Below, one piece after another: positions 7,603-16,592 of a stretch of 64,000 nucleotides of DNA. Source of the DNA: Prostheceraeus crozeri (Eukaryota > Platyhelminthes > Polycladida > Euryleptidae); the NCBI GenBank assembly GCA_907163375.1, contig CAJQUW010013614.1:1-64000 (forward strand), given 5' to 3'. The position numbers and the translations under genes were made by a program. How positions within the stretch are numbered: the first letter of the stretch is position 1; each line of letters opens with the position of its first letter. The notes beneath the pieces were generated by a model. The model worked only from the letters and a program-made list of their open reading frames with translations. It did not search any database and was not told where the DNA came from.

Positions 7603-8076
7603 TTAAGGTTGAGCCCACGCATAACGCGAGAAAATATCAATGACGGTTAAAATAAAATTATTACCCGAGTTATGTTTTGAAATGGAGGCAACATCACACA
7701 AATCTGCTTGCCACTGTTCATCGATGTCATGAACAATATAATGGCGGGTGCGGTACTTCTTTTTCGCTTGTTTGTGGAGTGTATAGGTAGCCTGACCCTT
7801 TAACCATCGTTTCACTTGTGATTGTGGAAGACCACTCGCTTTTGATAATTTCTTGATAGATGCAAATCCTGCCGGATGTTTTACATCATAATAGATTGAC
7901 TTCAAACGTTCAGTCGATGACGACTGACTCTTTTTCCTCTTCATCTTTTTGTTTTCTTGCCTTTCTACATTTACAACAACTGCAGCATTTAGCTTTAGCG
8001 GTTTTGCGATCGTGTTCACATTGCTTAGGGGTTTCATTGTGAGAGCTAGCGCAGTAAGTGCAAGTGACAACGACAT
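7603..8076 (-). pseudogene. Integrase, N-terminal part (Polinton)
   Basis: Residues 55-155 contain a helix-turn-helix-like stretch (KLSKASGLPQSQVKRWLKG), then EQWQADLCDVASI with the first catalytic Asp, and NNFILTVIDIFSRYAWAQP, the typical beta strand of rve-type integrases. The region before this is Lys-rich. The remaining core and the chromodomain are at 6841-7491. The start of the gene is uncertain, because a cysteine-rich frame (7910-8122) overlaps it and has the better-placed ATG. Confidence 0.75.
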
Positions 8077-8122
8077 TCACCTCTGGCGGTTGATTACATG
8101 GCAAGCAACACATCTGCTTCAT
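7910..8122 (-). CDS. Cysteine-rich open frame at the head of the integrase region
   Basis: A 70-residue frame starting at an ATG just after the stop of the upstream gene. It contains CCLPCNQPP, CTYCASS and KCCSCCKCRKARKQKDEEEK, that is several C-x2-C pairs and then a charged tail. It may be a zinc-binding N-terminal region belonging to the integrase gene, or a separate small protein. The sequence alone does not decide this. Confidence 0.35.
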   Translation of the reverse strand: MKQMCCLPCNQPPEVNVVVTCTYCASSHNETPKQCEHDRKTAKAKCCSCCKCRKARKQKDEEEKESVVID

Positions 8123-8123
8123 A

Positions 8124-8816
8124 TTAATAGTCTGAGAACATGTATTTCTTGGGAGGAGCTGTTTTACGTTTTCCTTTTACTAGTTGTAGTGGTGGCGTAG
8201 ATCTACGTCGAGTTTTTCCTCTTGTTTGCTTAGTGAGTGTGGGAGGGGATGTAGCAGGTGACGTCTTAAACCAATTTGTTGGCATTTTCATCGTCTGAAG
8301 CATTGGAGCAGTAGCCAATGTTGAATCAAGTTCTTTCAATGTCTCATTATTCAAAGCAAATTTTGGTACATTATGCTTTTTCAATAGTTTAAGAAAGTAT
8401 GACCAACCAGGTGGAACATAGCCCTGACGGCGCTTTCTACGTGTCGCATACTGAATCAAGTCTTCATAACGTGAAGCATCAATCACTTTATTTTCATCTG
8501 TAATGATTTCTCCTCTATCATTTACATTGAGATGGGGTTCAATACTATTGAAAAGAGATATGGCATGTGCGCGAGATGCTAAAGGTGTAGCAGTCGATAC
8601 AGAGTCACGCATCTTATTCTTCAAGTTTTTCAATTGCTCAACAGTTTCCGATTGTAATAATACAGCACGATGTGGATCTTTGATGTGAACATTTTGCTGA
8701 TAATCTATTTCTTTCCTATACATTTGATTTGCAAGAGGTTGCTTTACTTGCTGCATGGCAGTCAATTGTACATATTCATCCTGAGGAATAACAATCATGC
8801 GAGAATAAGAACTCAT
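8124..8816 (-). CDS. Conserved Polinton protein of unknown function
   Basis: A 230-residue product beginning MSSYSRMIVIPQDEYVQLTA. A start of the form M-I-x-IP-x-x-EY recurs in a Polinton gene commonly placed next to the packaging ATPase. The middle has a charged helical region (QLKNLKNKMRDSV), then SRYEDLIQYATRRKRRQGYV followed by PPGWSYFLKLLKKHNVPKFA. The tail is Pro/Thr/Lys-rich (TKQTRGKTRRRS), as in a DNA-binding or virion protein. Its ATG overlaps the ATPase stop in an ATGA arrangement, indicating coupled transcription. No function is claimed. Confidence 0.55.
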   Translation of the reverse strand: MSSYSRMIVIPQDEYVQLTAMQQVKQPLANQMYRKEIDYQQNVHIKDPHRAVLLQSETVEQLKNLKNKMRDSVSTATPLASRAHAISLFNSIEPHLNVNDRGEIITDENKVIDASRYEDLIQYATRRKRRQGYVPPGWSYFLKLLKKHNVPKFALNNETLKELDSTLATAPMLQTMKMPTNWFKTSPATSPPTLTKQTRGKTRRRSTPPLQLVKGKRKTAPPKKYMFSDY

Positions 8817-9430
8817 AGTTTGTAGATAATCATGGGAGTTTTCAAAATATCACTTCGAAATCTAAATTCTTCCGGACACTCTTGCGTAAAGTCAATGAAT
8901 AAGTAACCGTGTGGTTTTTCAGTTGCTGCTTGAAAAATTTCAATTAAGGCTTTTGATCCTCTTGGTGCAACTTGTCGCGCTAAAATTTCAAATTGACTTT
9001 TATCTCGCGGATTCTTGAAAATAGCACAATAGTGTGTATTCAGGTTTCGTGTACGAGCTTCTTTTCCATCAGGAAACAAATTTTGTGTGATATAGATGAT
9101 AAAGCACCTTTTATGATGTGCTGCACGAGTGAACATATCTGTAACATCTTTTGAATTCTTACTTTCTTTTAATAAATCATCCAATACAACAACATCATTA
9201 GACTGAAGTTTATCCACTGCAATAATTCCTTCATTTCGAATAAAGTTGTGACTTTGCAATTCCTGAAACAGCGACGGTTGATAAATACCATAACACCCAA
9301 TCACTCGATTGATAGGTTCCTTAAACAACTCCCTTCTTTTATCCAATAAATTCAGCGTGAAAACAGTTTTACCTGGATGAGATGGACCTGATACAGTCAG
9401 AACTTTATCACATTGAAGTCTGAAATCCAT
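8813..9430 (-). CDS. Packaging ATPase (FtsK/HerA, A32-like) of the Polinton
   Basis: With the ATG at 9430 (MDFRLQCDKVLTVSGPSHPG) the product is 205 residues. GPSHPGKT is the P-loop (Walker A), DVVVLDDLL the Walker B strand with its acidic pair, and CFIIYITQNLFPDGKEARTR holds the following strand with the conserved TQN motif; RNLNTHYCAIFKNPRDKSQF continues the family pattern. This is the genome-packaging ATPase shared by Polintons, adintoviruses and other double-jelly-roll viruses. The frame is open for 16 codons upstream but without an ATG, so 9430 is preferred. It overlaps the gene at 8124-8816 by four bases. Confidence 0.85.
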   Translation of the reverse strand: MDFRLQCDKVLTVSGPSHPGKTVFTLNLLDKRRELFKEPINRVIGCYGIYQPSLFQELQSHNFIRNEGIIAVDKLQSNDVVVLDDLLKESKNSKDVTDMFTRAAHHKRCFIIYITQNLFPDGKEARTRNLNTHYCAIFKNPRDKSQFEILARQVAPRGSKALIEIFQAATEKPHGYLFIDFTQECPEEFRFRSDILKTPMIIYKL

Positions 9431-9461
9431 TATAATATTTTGAGATTCAACATTTGCATAA

Positions 9462-9827
9462 TTAACGTCTAGAGCCAAAGATATTACCCAATACGTTGCC
9501 CACGATAGGAGCTAGCATCGGTAGTAACGCTGGAAGGAGACCACCCTTTTGTGTTAGAGTTTCCCTCTTTCTTTGAAGGGTGACTTTAAGATTGGAGATG
9601 AAACGCAATTTCGTAGCATATCGCTCAAGTAACGTTCGTTGTTTTGGTGCTAATTTCTTCGTCCTCAACTTCCTCACATGAGAAATAATTTCACGAATGA
9701 ATTTATCGTTAGCATGTCGTATAGCATTGTATCGCTGATTTGCTTTCATTCGTCGGAGAGCTTGAATGGCTGAAGAAAACTTTGAAGACTTTTGACTTTT
9801 AGGTTTCGTCATTATACGTTTCGCCAT
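9462..9827 (-). CDS. Small basic protein with hydrophobic amphipathic tail (Polinton)
   Basis: A 121-residue protein. Residues 1-90 are strongly basic and helical (ALRRMKANQRYNAIRHANDK, KLRTKKLAPKQRTLLERY). The last 30 residues read QKGGLLPALLPMLAPIVGNV and LGNIFGSRR, a GG-x site followed by a membrane-active type helix. Polintons and adintoviruses often carry a small gene of this design, comparable to the lytic peptide of adenovirus pVI. Probably a virion protein cut by the element's protease; inference from composition and position. Confidence 0.55.
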   Translation of the reverse strand: MAKRIMTKPKSQKSSKFSSAIQALRRMKANQRYNAIRHANDKFIREIISHVRKLRTKKLAPKQRTLLERYATKLRFISNLKVTLQRKRETLTQKGGLLPALLPMLAPIVGNVLGNIFGSRR

Positions 9828-9835
9828 TTTCCGTG

Positions 9836-10208
9836 TTAGTCTTTGCTAAAACCTGTCTTTACCACATTTGCATAGGTACTAACTATTGCGACATAAGTGA
9901 CACTCGAAATGAGCAATATCACAGTGGTTACATTTGCAAAGTTGAATTCAATTGCGTATAAAACAGCGTTGACAAAAAGCATGCTTACATCTCTTGAAGA
10001 TGCGCTTTTCATTTCCATCCTTTCGCTTACATACATCGCAACACATAGTTTCACCGTTACTGATGTCTATAGCAAGTCTTTTTGAAGATATGAATTCGCT
10101 AGCCTTTTCTAAATAATAGACGCATGTACAGAAGGAATATACTTCGAGAGTGAGCAGGCATAGCTCGAAAACCAGTTGTGCTACAATCAAGTACCACTGC
10201 ATCTTCAA
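9836..10208 (-). pseudogene. RING-finger-like remains (Polinton accessory region)
   Basis: The minus strand carries CCDVCKRKDG and then RCKHAFCQRCF, the order C-x2-C ... C-x-H-x2-C-x2-C of a RING finger's first half. It is preceded by a hydrophobic leader with many Leu, Val and Tyr residues. No continuous full-length frame is present, so this is treated as remains of a gene. RING proteins act as ubiquitin ligases; whether this one did is unknown. Confidence 0.4.
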
Positions 10209-10543
10209 TTTTTCTTTATAGAAAGTTGAATGTGAATATCTGAAATCGCTTCAATCACTAGACTGCTGCCATGATGGTTAAATGCGTCAAGACGTTCAGC
10301 AATTTTTATCATATGTCTTTTAAAAAATTCTTCGGGGTGATCTACCACTTCCATTGAATAAGAAGCAAAATGGAAAGAGCGACTTTCCACCTCTTCCTTT
10401 CCAAAATGACTAAACTTAATTTTCGCAACTAATCGCGCCATGACAATGCTATCAGAGAATGTATTCATTAACTCTAGAAATAGAGTGCTAGCATCATCGA
10501 CCACTGCTTCGATGTCGGTCTCATCTTTATGAAAATTTATCAC
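10205..10543 (-). pseudogene. Polymerase-associated N-terminal-type domain, orphan segment (Polinton)
   Basis: A 112-residue frame without a good ATG (it opens at GTG). The part MARLVAKIKFSHFGKEEVES ... KIAERLDAFNHHGSSLVIEA followed by ISDIHIQLS recalls a domain seen near the N terminus of Polinton-type polymerases and related proteins in invertebrates, where an F-x-x-x-GSGW-x-I-x-x-I-x-x-L-x-I core recurs. Here it stands apart from the polymerase, on the other strand and some 10 kb away. Recognition is from memory of the pattern only and is tentative. Confidence 0.35.
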
Positions 10544-10563
10544 ATAATCTTAAACAGCTCCTT

Positions 10564-11228
10564 TTAAACTTTGCCCATGAAAATGTAATGTTCCGCAGTC
10601 GTTTGAGAAAGACATGATCGCCCTTTATTTAACCCATCCATTGCATGAAAACAACTCTTCTCATAGTAACATTTATTGAATAACGGTAGCAAGCATGCAT
10701 TATAAATCAATGGTTTGAAAGAGATAAAATAGATACAGCTGGTAACTATCATACAGCGAGCAATGATAACCATACAGGACTTTGGCAGTGTTGAGGTAAG
10801 GAGGAAAGAAACATTGGTTATGAACGTAGCTACTACAACGAACAGACAAAATAGGAACAGACAAATCCTTAAAACGTTTCGTGACTTCATGGTAATGTTG
10901 ATTCACTCTACTATGCCAAGGCGGGAGCAAAATGTCATCAATGATTAGATTGGGAAATACTTTCCTCTCCTTACCAGGATTATTACAAAAGATGCGTATA
11001 ACATTGAAAGCAGCTAACCATCGTTTAAAGTCAATAAGAAGAGCACTCACAAGAAAAGCCATAGTCTTGCAAATATTTCAGATTAAGTCCATGAATGTGT
11101 TTTCTCGCCCATTGATTAACATTGGGATCGCAGTTGGCATGTTGATGATAGACATTAACAATCTGATATGTCCAATTGTTCATAGCAATAGCACTGAGCT
11201 CCTGTACAGGTTCACCCTCACAATCCAT
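10564..11228 (-). pseudogene. Remains of a possible DEDD-type exonuclease gene (Polinton)
   Basis: At 11031-11228 the minus strand reads ASIIIFMDCEGEPVQELSAI (the last 14 residues from the ATG at 11228), a strand ending in D-x-E as in the ExoI motif of DnaQ-like nucleases, then KHIHGLNLKYLQDYGF. The adjoining stretch at 10700-11062 carries LIDFKRWLAAFNVIRIFCNN and IIDDILLPPWHSR. Similar proteins accompany large invertebrate DNA elements. The gene is broken and is described only as remains. If the family reading is right, it would have trimmed DNA 3' ends during replication or repair. Confidence is modest. Confidence 0.4.
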
Positions 11229-11280
11229 AAAAATGATGATAGAAGCCTAAAACGGAAATTTACACATCTAAGGAAACGTT

Positions 11281-11529
11281 CTATAACATATTACAAAATG
11301 AAGAATTACATCGATGCTTTTCACGACAAAATACACAAATGATATGATGGCAACGAAGAAGTAAAATGTATCTAATAAGACCACGTCTACGACACTCAAA
11401 GCACATAAGCGAATTGTCAAAGGGTAGAATTAGGAAAGGACTAGTAATTCTCCTTCTTTGATTTGCGTTTTGAGGCAGCATTCTTCTCTGACTTGCGCTT
11501 CGTACCACTGCTGTTAAGGATTTGATCAA
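11281..11529 (-). CDS. Short zinc-finger/RING-like open frame (Polinton)
   Basis: The end of this 82-residue frame has MCFECRRRG, LRCHHIICVFC and HRCNSSFC: C-x2-C ... C-x-H-x2-C-x2-C ... C-x4-C, close to a RING consensus but very small. ATG codons lie at 11481 and 11406. The first third overlaps the end of the gene at 11441-12215 in another frame. It could be a real small zinc protein or a leftover exon; it is the second RING-like motif in this 1.7-kb stretch. Confidence 0.35.
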   Translation of the reverse strand: MIKSLTAVVRSASQRRMLPQNANQRRRITSPFLILPFDNSLMCFECRRRGLIRYILLLRCHHIICVFCREKHRCNSSFCNML

Positions 11530-12215
11530 TTATGTCGTCCACGTTGGGTGGTTTTGGAATATATAAGATGGATTCCATATGCATGGAGAGAGAGGCTATT
11601 TTATTATCCTTGTGTCGACCATAATATAGCCCATTCACTTTGAAAAGGATATCCCAAGTACCTTCCCCGAGCTCATCACATCTGATGGGTATTGATTGAT
11701 CTCCCTCCTTCTTATAGTAAGTACACCAATGTGATACCGGTAGGCAAATGTGATTACCATCCCAAATCTTTCTATAGGGAGTATCCTTGTCATCTCGCGC
11801 CTTCCACTCTTGAGCAAGAGGAGTAGGAATGTCCATATTTAATGTCACGTACTCCTCAATAATATCAAGTTGGCGGCGAATGTACGGACTCACGGGGATC
11901 AGTATGTAGTCCCCATACTGATTGCGCATTATCTTGACATCCGTGGAAGGGAGCATTCCCGTTTGGAGTACTACGCTATGATCGTCATAACGCAAGACTT
12001 GTTTAAATTTACGCTGTAGCGGTGTAGGATTATGTACCTTGGTTGTTTCTTCCACTGGCCTCAGTTGTAGATGATCTGATCGTAGCGAACCTTGTAACGT
12101 TTGACCTCCATTTTGTCCTACTAGTGCAGCAGATGGAGTAGATGCCTGAAAATGAAAAAGATTGTATTAAGTTTACGTTCAAGGGAGGAGAGGGAGGGAA
12201 GTAGCGACTTACCAT
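11441..12215 (-). CDS. Accessory Polinton gene of unknown function, probably spliced after its ATG
   Basis: A frame of about 235 residues. It has no ATG at its natural start, but the minus strand shows ATG|gtaagt at 12215-12208 and, 67 bases on, a pyrimidine tract ending ttttcattttcag before 12145, from which the frame is open to the stop at 11441. So a first exon holding only the ATG is likely. The product has no motif I know. It includes VLRYDDHSVVLQTGMLPSTD and YGDYILIPVSPYIRRQLDII, a Trp/Tyr-rich middle, and a basic end (GTKRKSEKNAASKRKSKKEN) that looks like a nuclear localisation signal. A well-formed TATA/CCAAT promoter precedes it, so it may be an early gene. Confidence 0.5.
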
Positions 12216-12311
12216 TTTAGTTGGATAATAGAATAGAGAGAGAGAGAAAAAATGTGCGTCCGTAACTCGTGTGATTCAACGATGGAATGATTCTCACTGT
12301 GGAAGGCTCGC

Positions 12312-12359
12312 TATTTATATAGAAATGCTTGATTCTCATTGGATGATGATCCTCATTGG
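12312..12359 (-). promoter_or_regulatory. CCAAT-CCAAT-TATA promoter of the rightmost Polinton gene
   Basis: On the minus strand TATAAATA lies at 12319-12312, with CCAAT boxes at 12342-12338 and 12359-12355. The spacing (about 20-40 bases upstream of TATA) and the distance of roughly 97 bases from TATA to the ATG at 12215 fit a classic RNA polymerase II promoter. Confidence 0.65.
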
Positions 12360-13458
12360 ACAATAACATCAAGCTGATTCCAAATCTGGCCTCCGTTTAC
12401 CAATCCGAGCCTTCATTCGCCCGCTGGAGCTGTTTCTTGGGAAATTCTAACTCTGTCGTTTTTCGCCAATCTCCCAAAATCTTAAATGGCGTCTCACATC
12501 TAAACGAAGACAGATATGAACAAGCCGTTTCTTTCAGTGAATTTGTCTCACTCTTAGCTTTCAAACGAGCTATTGCACGACAAAATCCGTCCACTAGAAG
12601 CAAAGTTGGAAGGTCGGTGCCGGGGGGGGGGGGACGTCAGCGAAAATTTTTCTCTCCGATTGCTTTCAAATTCACCATACAGATGCAGAATTTCACGCTG
12701 AATCCGAATCTGGCCTCCGTTTTCCCATCCGATGCTTCGTTTTGAAGCTACAGCCCAAAACGTCCAAAATTCTAACTCTGTCGCTTTTTCGAAAAATGTT
12801 GAAAATTTTTTCTCTCCGATTGACTTGAAACTCACCATGTTGATAGAGAATTTCATGCTGATTCCAAATCTGAAATCCGTTTTCCCATCCGATGCTTCGT
12901 TTTGACGCTAGAGCCCAAAACGTCCAAAATTCTAACTCTGTCGTTTTTCGCCAATCTCCCAAAATCTTAAATGGCGTCTCACATCTAAACAGAGACAGAT
13001 ATGAACAAGCCGTTTCTTTCAGTGAATTTGTCTCACTCTTAGCTTTCAAACGAGCTATTGCACGACAAAATCCGTCCATTGGAGCAAAGTTGGAAGGTCG
13101 GTGCCGGGGGGGGGGGACGTCAGCGAAATTTTTTCTCTCCGATTGCTTTCAAATTCACCATACAGATGCAGAATTTCACGCTGAATCCAAATCTAACCTC
13201 CGTTTTCACATCCGAGCACTGCTTCCACTCGAAACATCCCATTTTCAACACAACATTCATCAGATTTCACGAAAATCATCACACACTATAGCCTCAAGAC
13301 AAAACCTGGCGGTCGCCCAAGTCCACCACGACATTCTGTCGTTCCAGAGGGGGGGGACGTCAGCGAACCTGGACCAACCTGGCCGGCACACCACGACAGA
13401 CCTCTGTCGTTCCAGAGGGGGGGCGCGCCGGTCGGGTGTTCGCCGTTTTCTTACTACT
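12360..13458. repeat. Tandem repeats with poly-G runs at the right end of the Polinton
   Basis: A long unit of about 485 bases starting at aaattctaactctgtcg (12442) recurs at 12927. Inside it, a shorter block (tttctctccgattg...gatgcttcgttttga) occurs at about 12650, 12810 and 13125. Runs of 7 to 12 G occur four times; three are followed by acgtcagcgaa, making GACGTCAG, a CRE/ATF-like word. The last 150 bases change to GC-rich blocks with ccacgaca and ctgtcgttccagagg repeated twice. This is the likely terminal-repeat zone. The open frames crossing it are by-products of the repeats. Confidence 0.7.
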
Positions 13459-13717
13459 TACGTATAGACTAACATAAATTGATACGTCTATCACCGAGCA
13501 AAATCATTCCTCATGATTATCAAAGTCATTATCATGATGATTATTCGTCTCTCATGGCATAGAGAAATGGATCCAATAACAACATTTACATAGAATAATG
13601 CTGACAAACATGAATAACAAAAACCAAAACCTAACCCAAGAACCCAGATGTGTGGTACTGCTAACTCGAACTTAATTTATCCTCTCAATCAGCGGCAAAG
13701 AAAAAGAAAATTCTTAC

Positions 13718-14035
13718 TTGTTCCTGACATAGTTTGAAGCGCATTGTCTAGATGAATTGATAAACAATTGACGTCTTCATCATCAAAATATTCCTTATCA
13801 GCTGCTTTGACCACCAGACCTTCAGGAAACATTTTCTTCGCAAGGCGGAGTCCACCAGACAGCATAAAAATGTTGTCATATCCACGCTGTACGAGGACTG
13901 TAGCTACTCTAGGAGCCATTTTCTCATCATCATCATACATGACAATAATTTTGCCATTTTGATTCTTGAATGCGTTCATCTCTTTCGTCTGATAGTTTTC
14001 ACCCCTCGACAGCAAGGTATGAGGGAAATTTTGGG
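13718..14035 (-). CDS. CEP41: CEP41-like, rhodanese-domain exon (last CEP41 exon in the window)
   Basis: A 318-base exon between an acceptor (ctgtttcag, 14038-14036) and a donor (gtaaga from 13717). It encodes the second half of the rhodanese-like domain: NQNGKIIVMYDDDEKMAP and RGYDNIFMLSGGL match human CEP41 (AHGKIIILYDDDERLA, RGFENLFMLSGGL). The incoming phase joins TCTG|CC from the exon at 49491-49621, giving ISAQNFP where human has VGAYSYP. The catalytic Cys of true rhodaneses is absent, as in the CEP41 family. CEP41 works at centrioles and the ciliary base and is needed for tubulin glutamylation in the axoneme. The donor shows that at least one more exon lies to the left, beyond the Polinton. 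Confidence 0.9.
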
Positions 14036-15590
14036 CTGAAACAGAATGATTTGCAATGTTATATGTCAATCAGTATTGATTCAGCTGCAACTTTTTTTAC
14101 TATTGATGTTTATTGTCATATTACTGTTACTGCACAGTACTTTACTGTTAGATACTAGTGCTACATTTTTGACCACACTGTAAACATGCGAACATATTTG
14201 ATTCTCTTAGCAATCAGAATGTATCAAAACCATGCTATTTTACTAAGCACGTTTTATATTGAGATTTTGTATTACAAGAAACGTAGGAAGTTTGGCAACG
14301 ACTAAAAGCGACTCTTAATGACTGACGAAAGATAAACAGGACTTATACTAGACTGATGATTGTGACTGTTCAGACATGTTTATTACCGTCGGGACTGGTA
14401 GCAACAGAATCGACTTGCAAAAACTTTGTAGTCAATAGTGACGGCTATATCACACGATTTCTTAGAAACTATCCCTTCACTCAGGTTTGTTACTAGCCAA
14501 TTAGGAGCAAATATTCTATGACGCCTAGCGAAATCGGTGCTAATCTGGGTCGAGGTGTTTTCGCGCTTTGATAAAAATTGCAATTTAAATATTTTATTTT
14601 TTTATTTAATAATAATTGTAAGTAAATTTGATACAAAAGTTGGTGTAAAAATAGTAATATTGCATAATTTCGAGAATCCCTATTATGCTAGCTCGACTCA
14701 ATTTCATAATTCATATAGGCCTAAGCATCTGCTATTATCTTTAATGCTCCACCTTGCTTAATTTTTATTTTGGATTTGAGCTTCAAATCAGTATCGCTGG
14801 GATTCTGACCAGGCACGATTTCAGAGAGCGATGCTTGAATGGTGTGAAATCCAATGAATCCTAAACATTCATGAAGCATTTATTGACAGGAAAGTAGGTG
14901 AACACATGAACGACATCACCATTCTTGTTGCTGTCTTTTTCCACCAAACTTGCTAGACACAATATGTTCATGTTCAGTAAAAATTTAGCACACCGCAAAT
15001 AATGAAGAGCACAACTTTAAAAACTGCGTAACAGCCGCATTGTGGATGAAAAGCACAGCAGCAAGAATTTACATACTTCATTTTGACAATTGAATAGTTA
15101 TCTCTTCAAAAACAGACTATGTTTTCATCACCCCCACTATTCAGATCATTGAAGTAGCCGATCGCAGGTAATATGGATATTACAATAAAGCAACACCGAA
15201 TTATATTACAACTGAAGATAAGCCGTTCGAGATGTCCTATTCTAGCTTTATTAACAAAGTTTAAGCGCAAATTATGCCACAAATTGACACGAAAAAATAC
15301 GAACTTTCAAGATTCCAAGAAAAACCTCGAGTCAGATGCTGTGCTTGCCAGAGCAAACGGTAGGACAGTTGTATGTCAGTCAACCATAGACAACTCGAAG
15401 GCCGCATCACACTCCTATAATTGAGACTTCATCCTCAGAAAGCGTTAAGCTGAAGCCTCCCGTGTCCGTGACGGTAATTCAAAATATAATGCCGAAAATG
15501 TGCTTTTCTGGTAACAAACCAATCATCTGAGAAATCGATCATCTGTTATTGCATTCAAAGTCATTGGATACCTCCCATACTCCTTCTAAT
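14036..15590. other. Start of the 35-kb CEP41 intron, no gene seen
   Basis: AT-rich intron sequence between the rhodanese exon and the first foldback element. No repeat boundaries, RNA gene or convincing coding segment was recognised. Confidence 0.5.
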
Positions 15591-16267
15591 AGTCCGGCAG
15601 CCAGAACCAGTTTCTGCAGGGAACGAGGACGAAAATGAGACTTTTACAGAATGATGTGCACCCTATGTCTATTACGAAGGGAGCATCTGCCGAGTTCTAG
15701 TGAGTTACTCCTCTTGTAAGACAGGATCAAAGAAAAACACATGTAAATCAAATGGGACGCAGACTGCAGTTTTTGGTTCGAATTATATTTTCTATGTTTT
15801 CTCTGATTAAACGAAAATTACTAAGTCATAATTTTTGACATGGAATGTCTTCAGGTCATTTCCTATGATGTGCATGTGCCATTATCATGCTTCTGATCGA
15901 CAATGTATGTGAGCATTCTCACATTCATTGGTTGAATGTGAATAAAGTTGCTCAAAATGTTTGTGTTTGACGACATTAAGAGGCTCGCCAAATCTAAATG
16001 TGTTTAGCTTTATAGATAAGGGTGCATGAACATGCAAGGAAATGACCCGAAGACATTCCATGTCAAAAATTATGACTATAGACTTAGTCATTACAGGGAA
16101 AATCCAATATTCTCTCCTTCGATTTATTGACCGGTTTTTAATGAAATGATGATTTAAAAACAGCCGGCGCTTCGTGCCGCAGACACTTCTGAAGGGCTTA
16201 GATAAAACATAGTTTCGATACCCCAGGTTAAATATGCCGCAATAAAGCTGAGTTCTTATAAAAGTGT

Positions 16268-16592
16268 TCAGAAATTTGGGAGCTCGTGTTTTCGGTTGAT
16301 GCTTGGGCGTAGAGGCTTAATCAGGCGAGCTTCGGTCAATCTGCAATCTACGGCGTTCTGGCTAGTGTCGATGATATCAACTGCGTAGTTTGAAATTGTG
16401 ACGTCATCACAGTTATGAACTTTTTCATTATGTTTCAACTTTTCCATCTCTCTTGTGTTCATTATAGCGTTTCCAGAAAGGTCGGTTAGTCTGGCCAATG
16501 TAGAAATCGTTGCAAATCTTACAGGTCATTTTATAAACTACATATCGGTCAGAACAAGACCGGTTATCGGGTAGCAATGAGCAAATATGGCA
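16268..16592 (-). pseudogene. GIY-YIG endonuclease region of Penelope copy A (damaged)
   Basis: Same coding region as 20534-20881 in copy B: after the reverse transcriptase stop, minus-strand sequence encodes a C-x2-C linker and the FYIGQTNRPFWKRYNEH core, and further on VDIIDTSQNAVDCRLTEARL. In copy A a stretch after ...AACACAAGAGAGA is shortened relative to B, shifting the frame, so the endonuclease of this copy is not intact. Confidence 0.7.

Larger units (their letters stand above)
1..13458. mobile_element. Polinton/Maverick (adintovirus-like) element, left end outside window
   Basis: A large DNA element of the Polinton/Maverick class. It shows the hallmark set in compact, mostly abutting genes: end of a protein-primed DNA polymerase B, adenain-like cysteine protease, double-jelly-roll-type major capsid protein, retrovirus-type integrase with chromodomain, and FtsK/HerA-type packaging ATPase, plus small basic and amphipathic virion-type proteins. 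Gene polarity switches several times. The right end is placed near 13458 because the minus strand there reads AGTAGTAAGAAAAC (Polinton ends usually begin AG) and is followed by tacgta, a possible 6-bp target duplication. The left end is not visible, so neither the terminal inverted repeat nor the duplication can be confirmed. Most capsid genes remain open; roughly half a dozen breaks elsewhere make it a recent fossil. It lies in an intron of the CEP41-like gene. Confidence 0.9.

Noticed and set aside
12356-13467. Several open frames of 70-190 codons on both strands
   Set aside because: They fall entirely in the tandem repeats of the Polinton end and repeat the same peptide pieces; no family resemblance.
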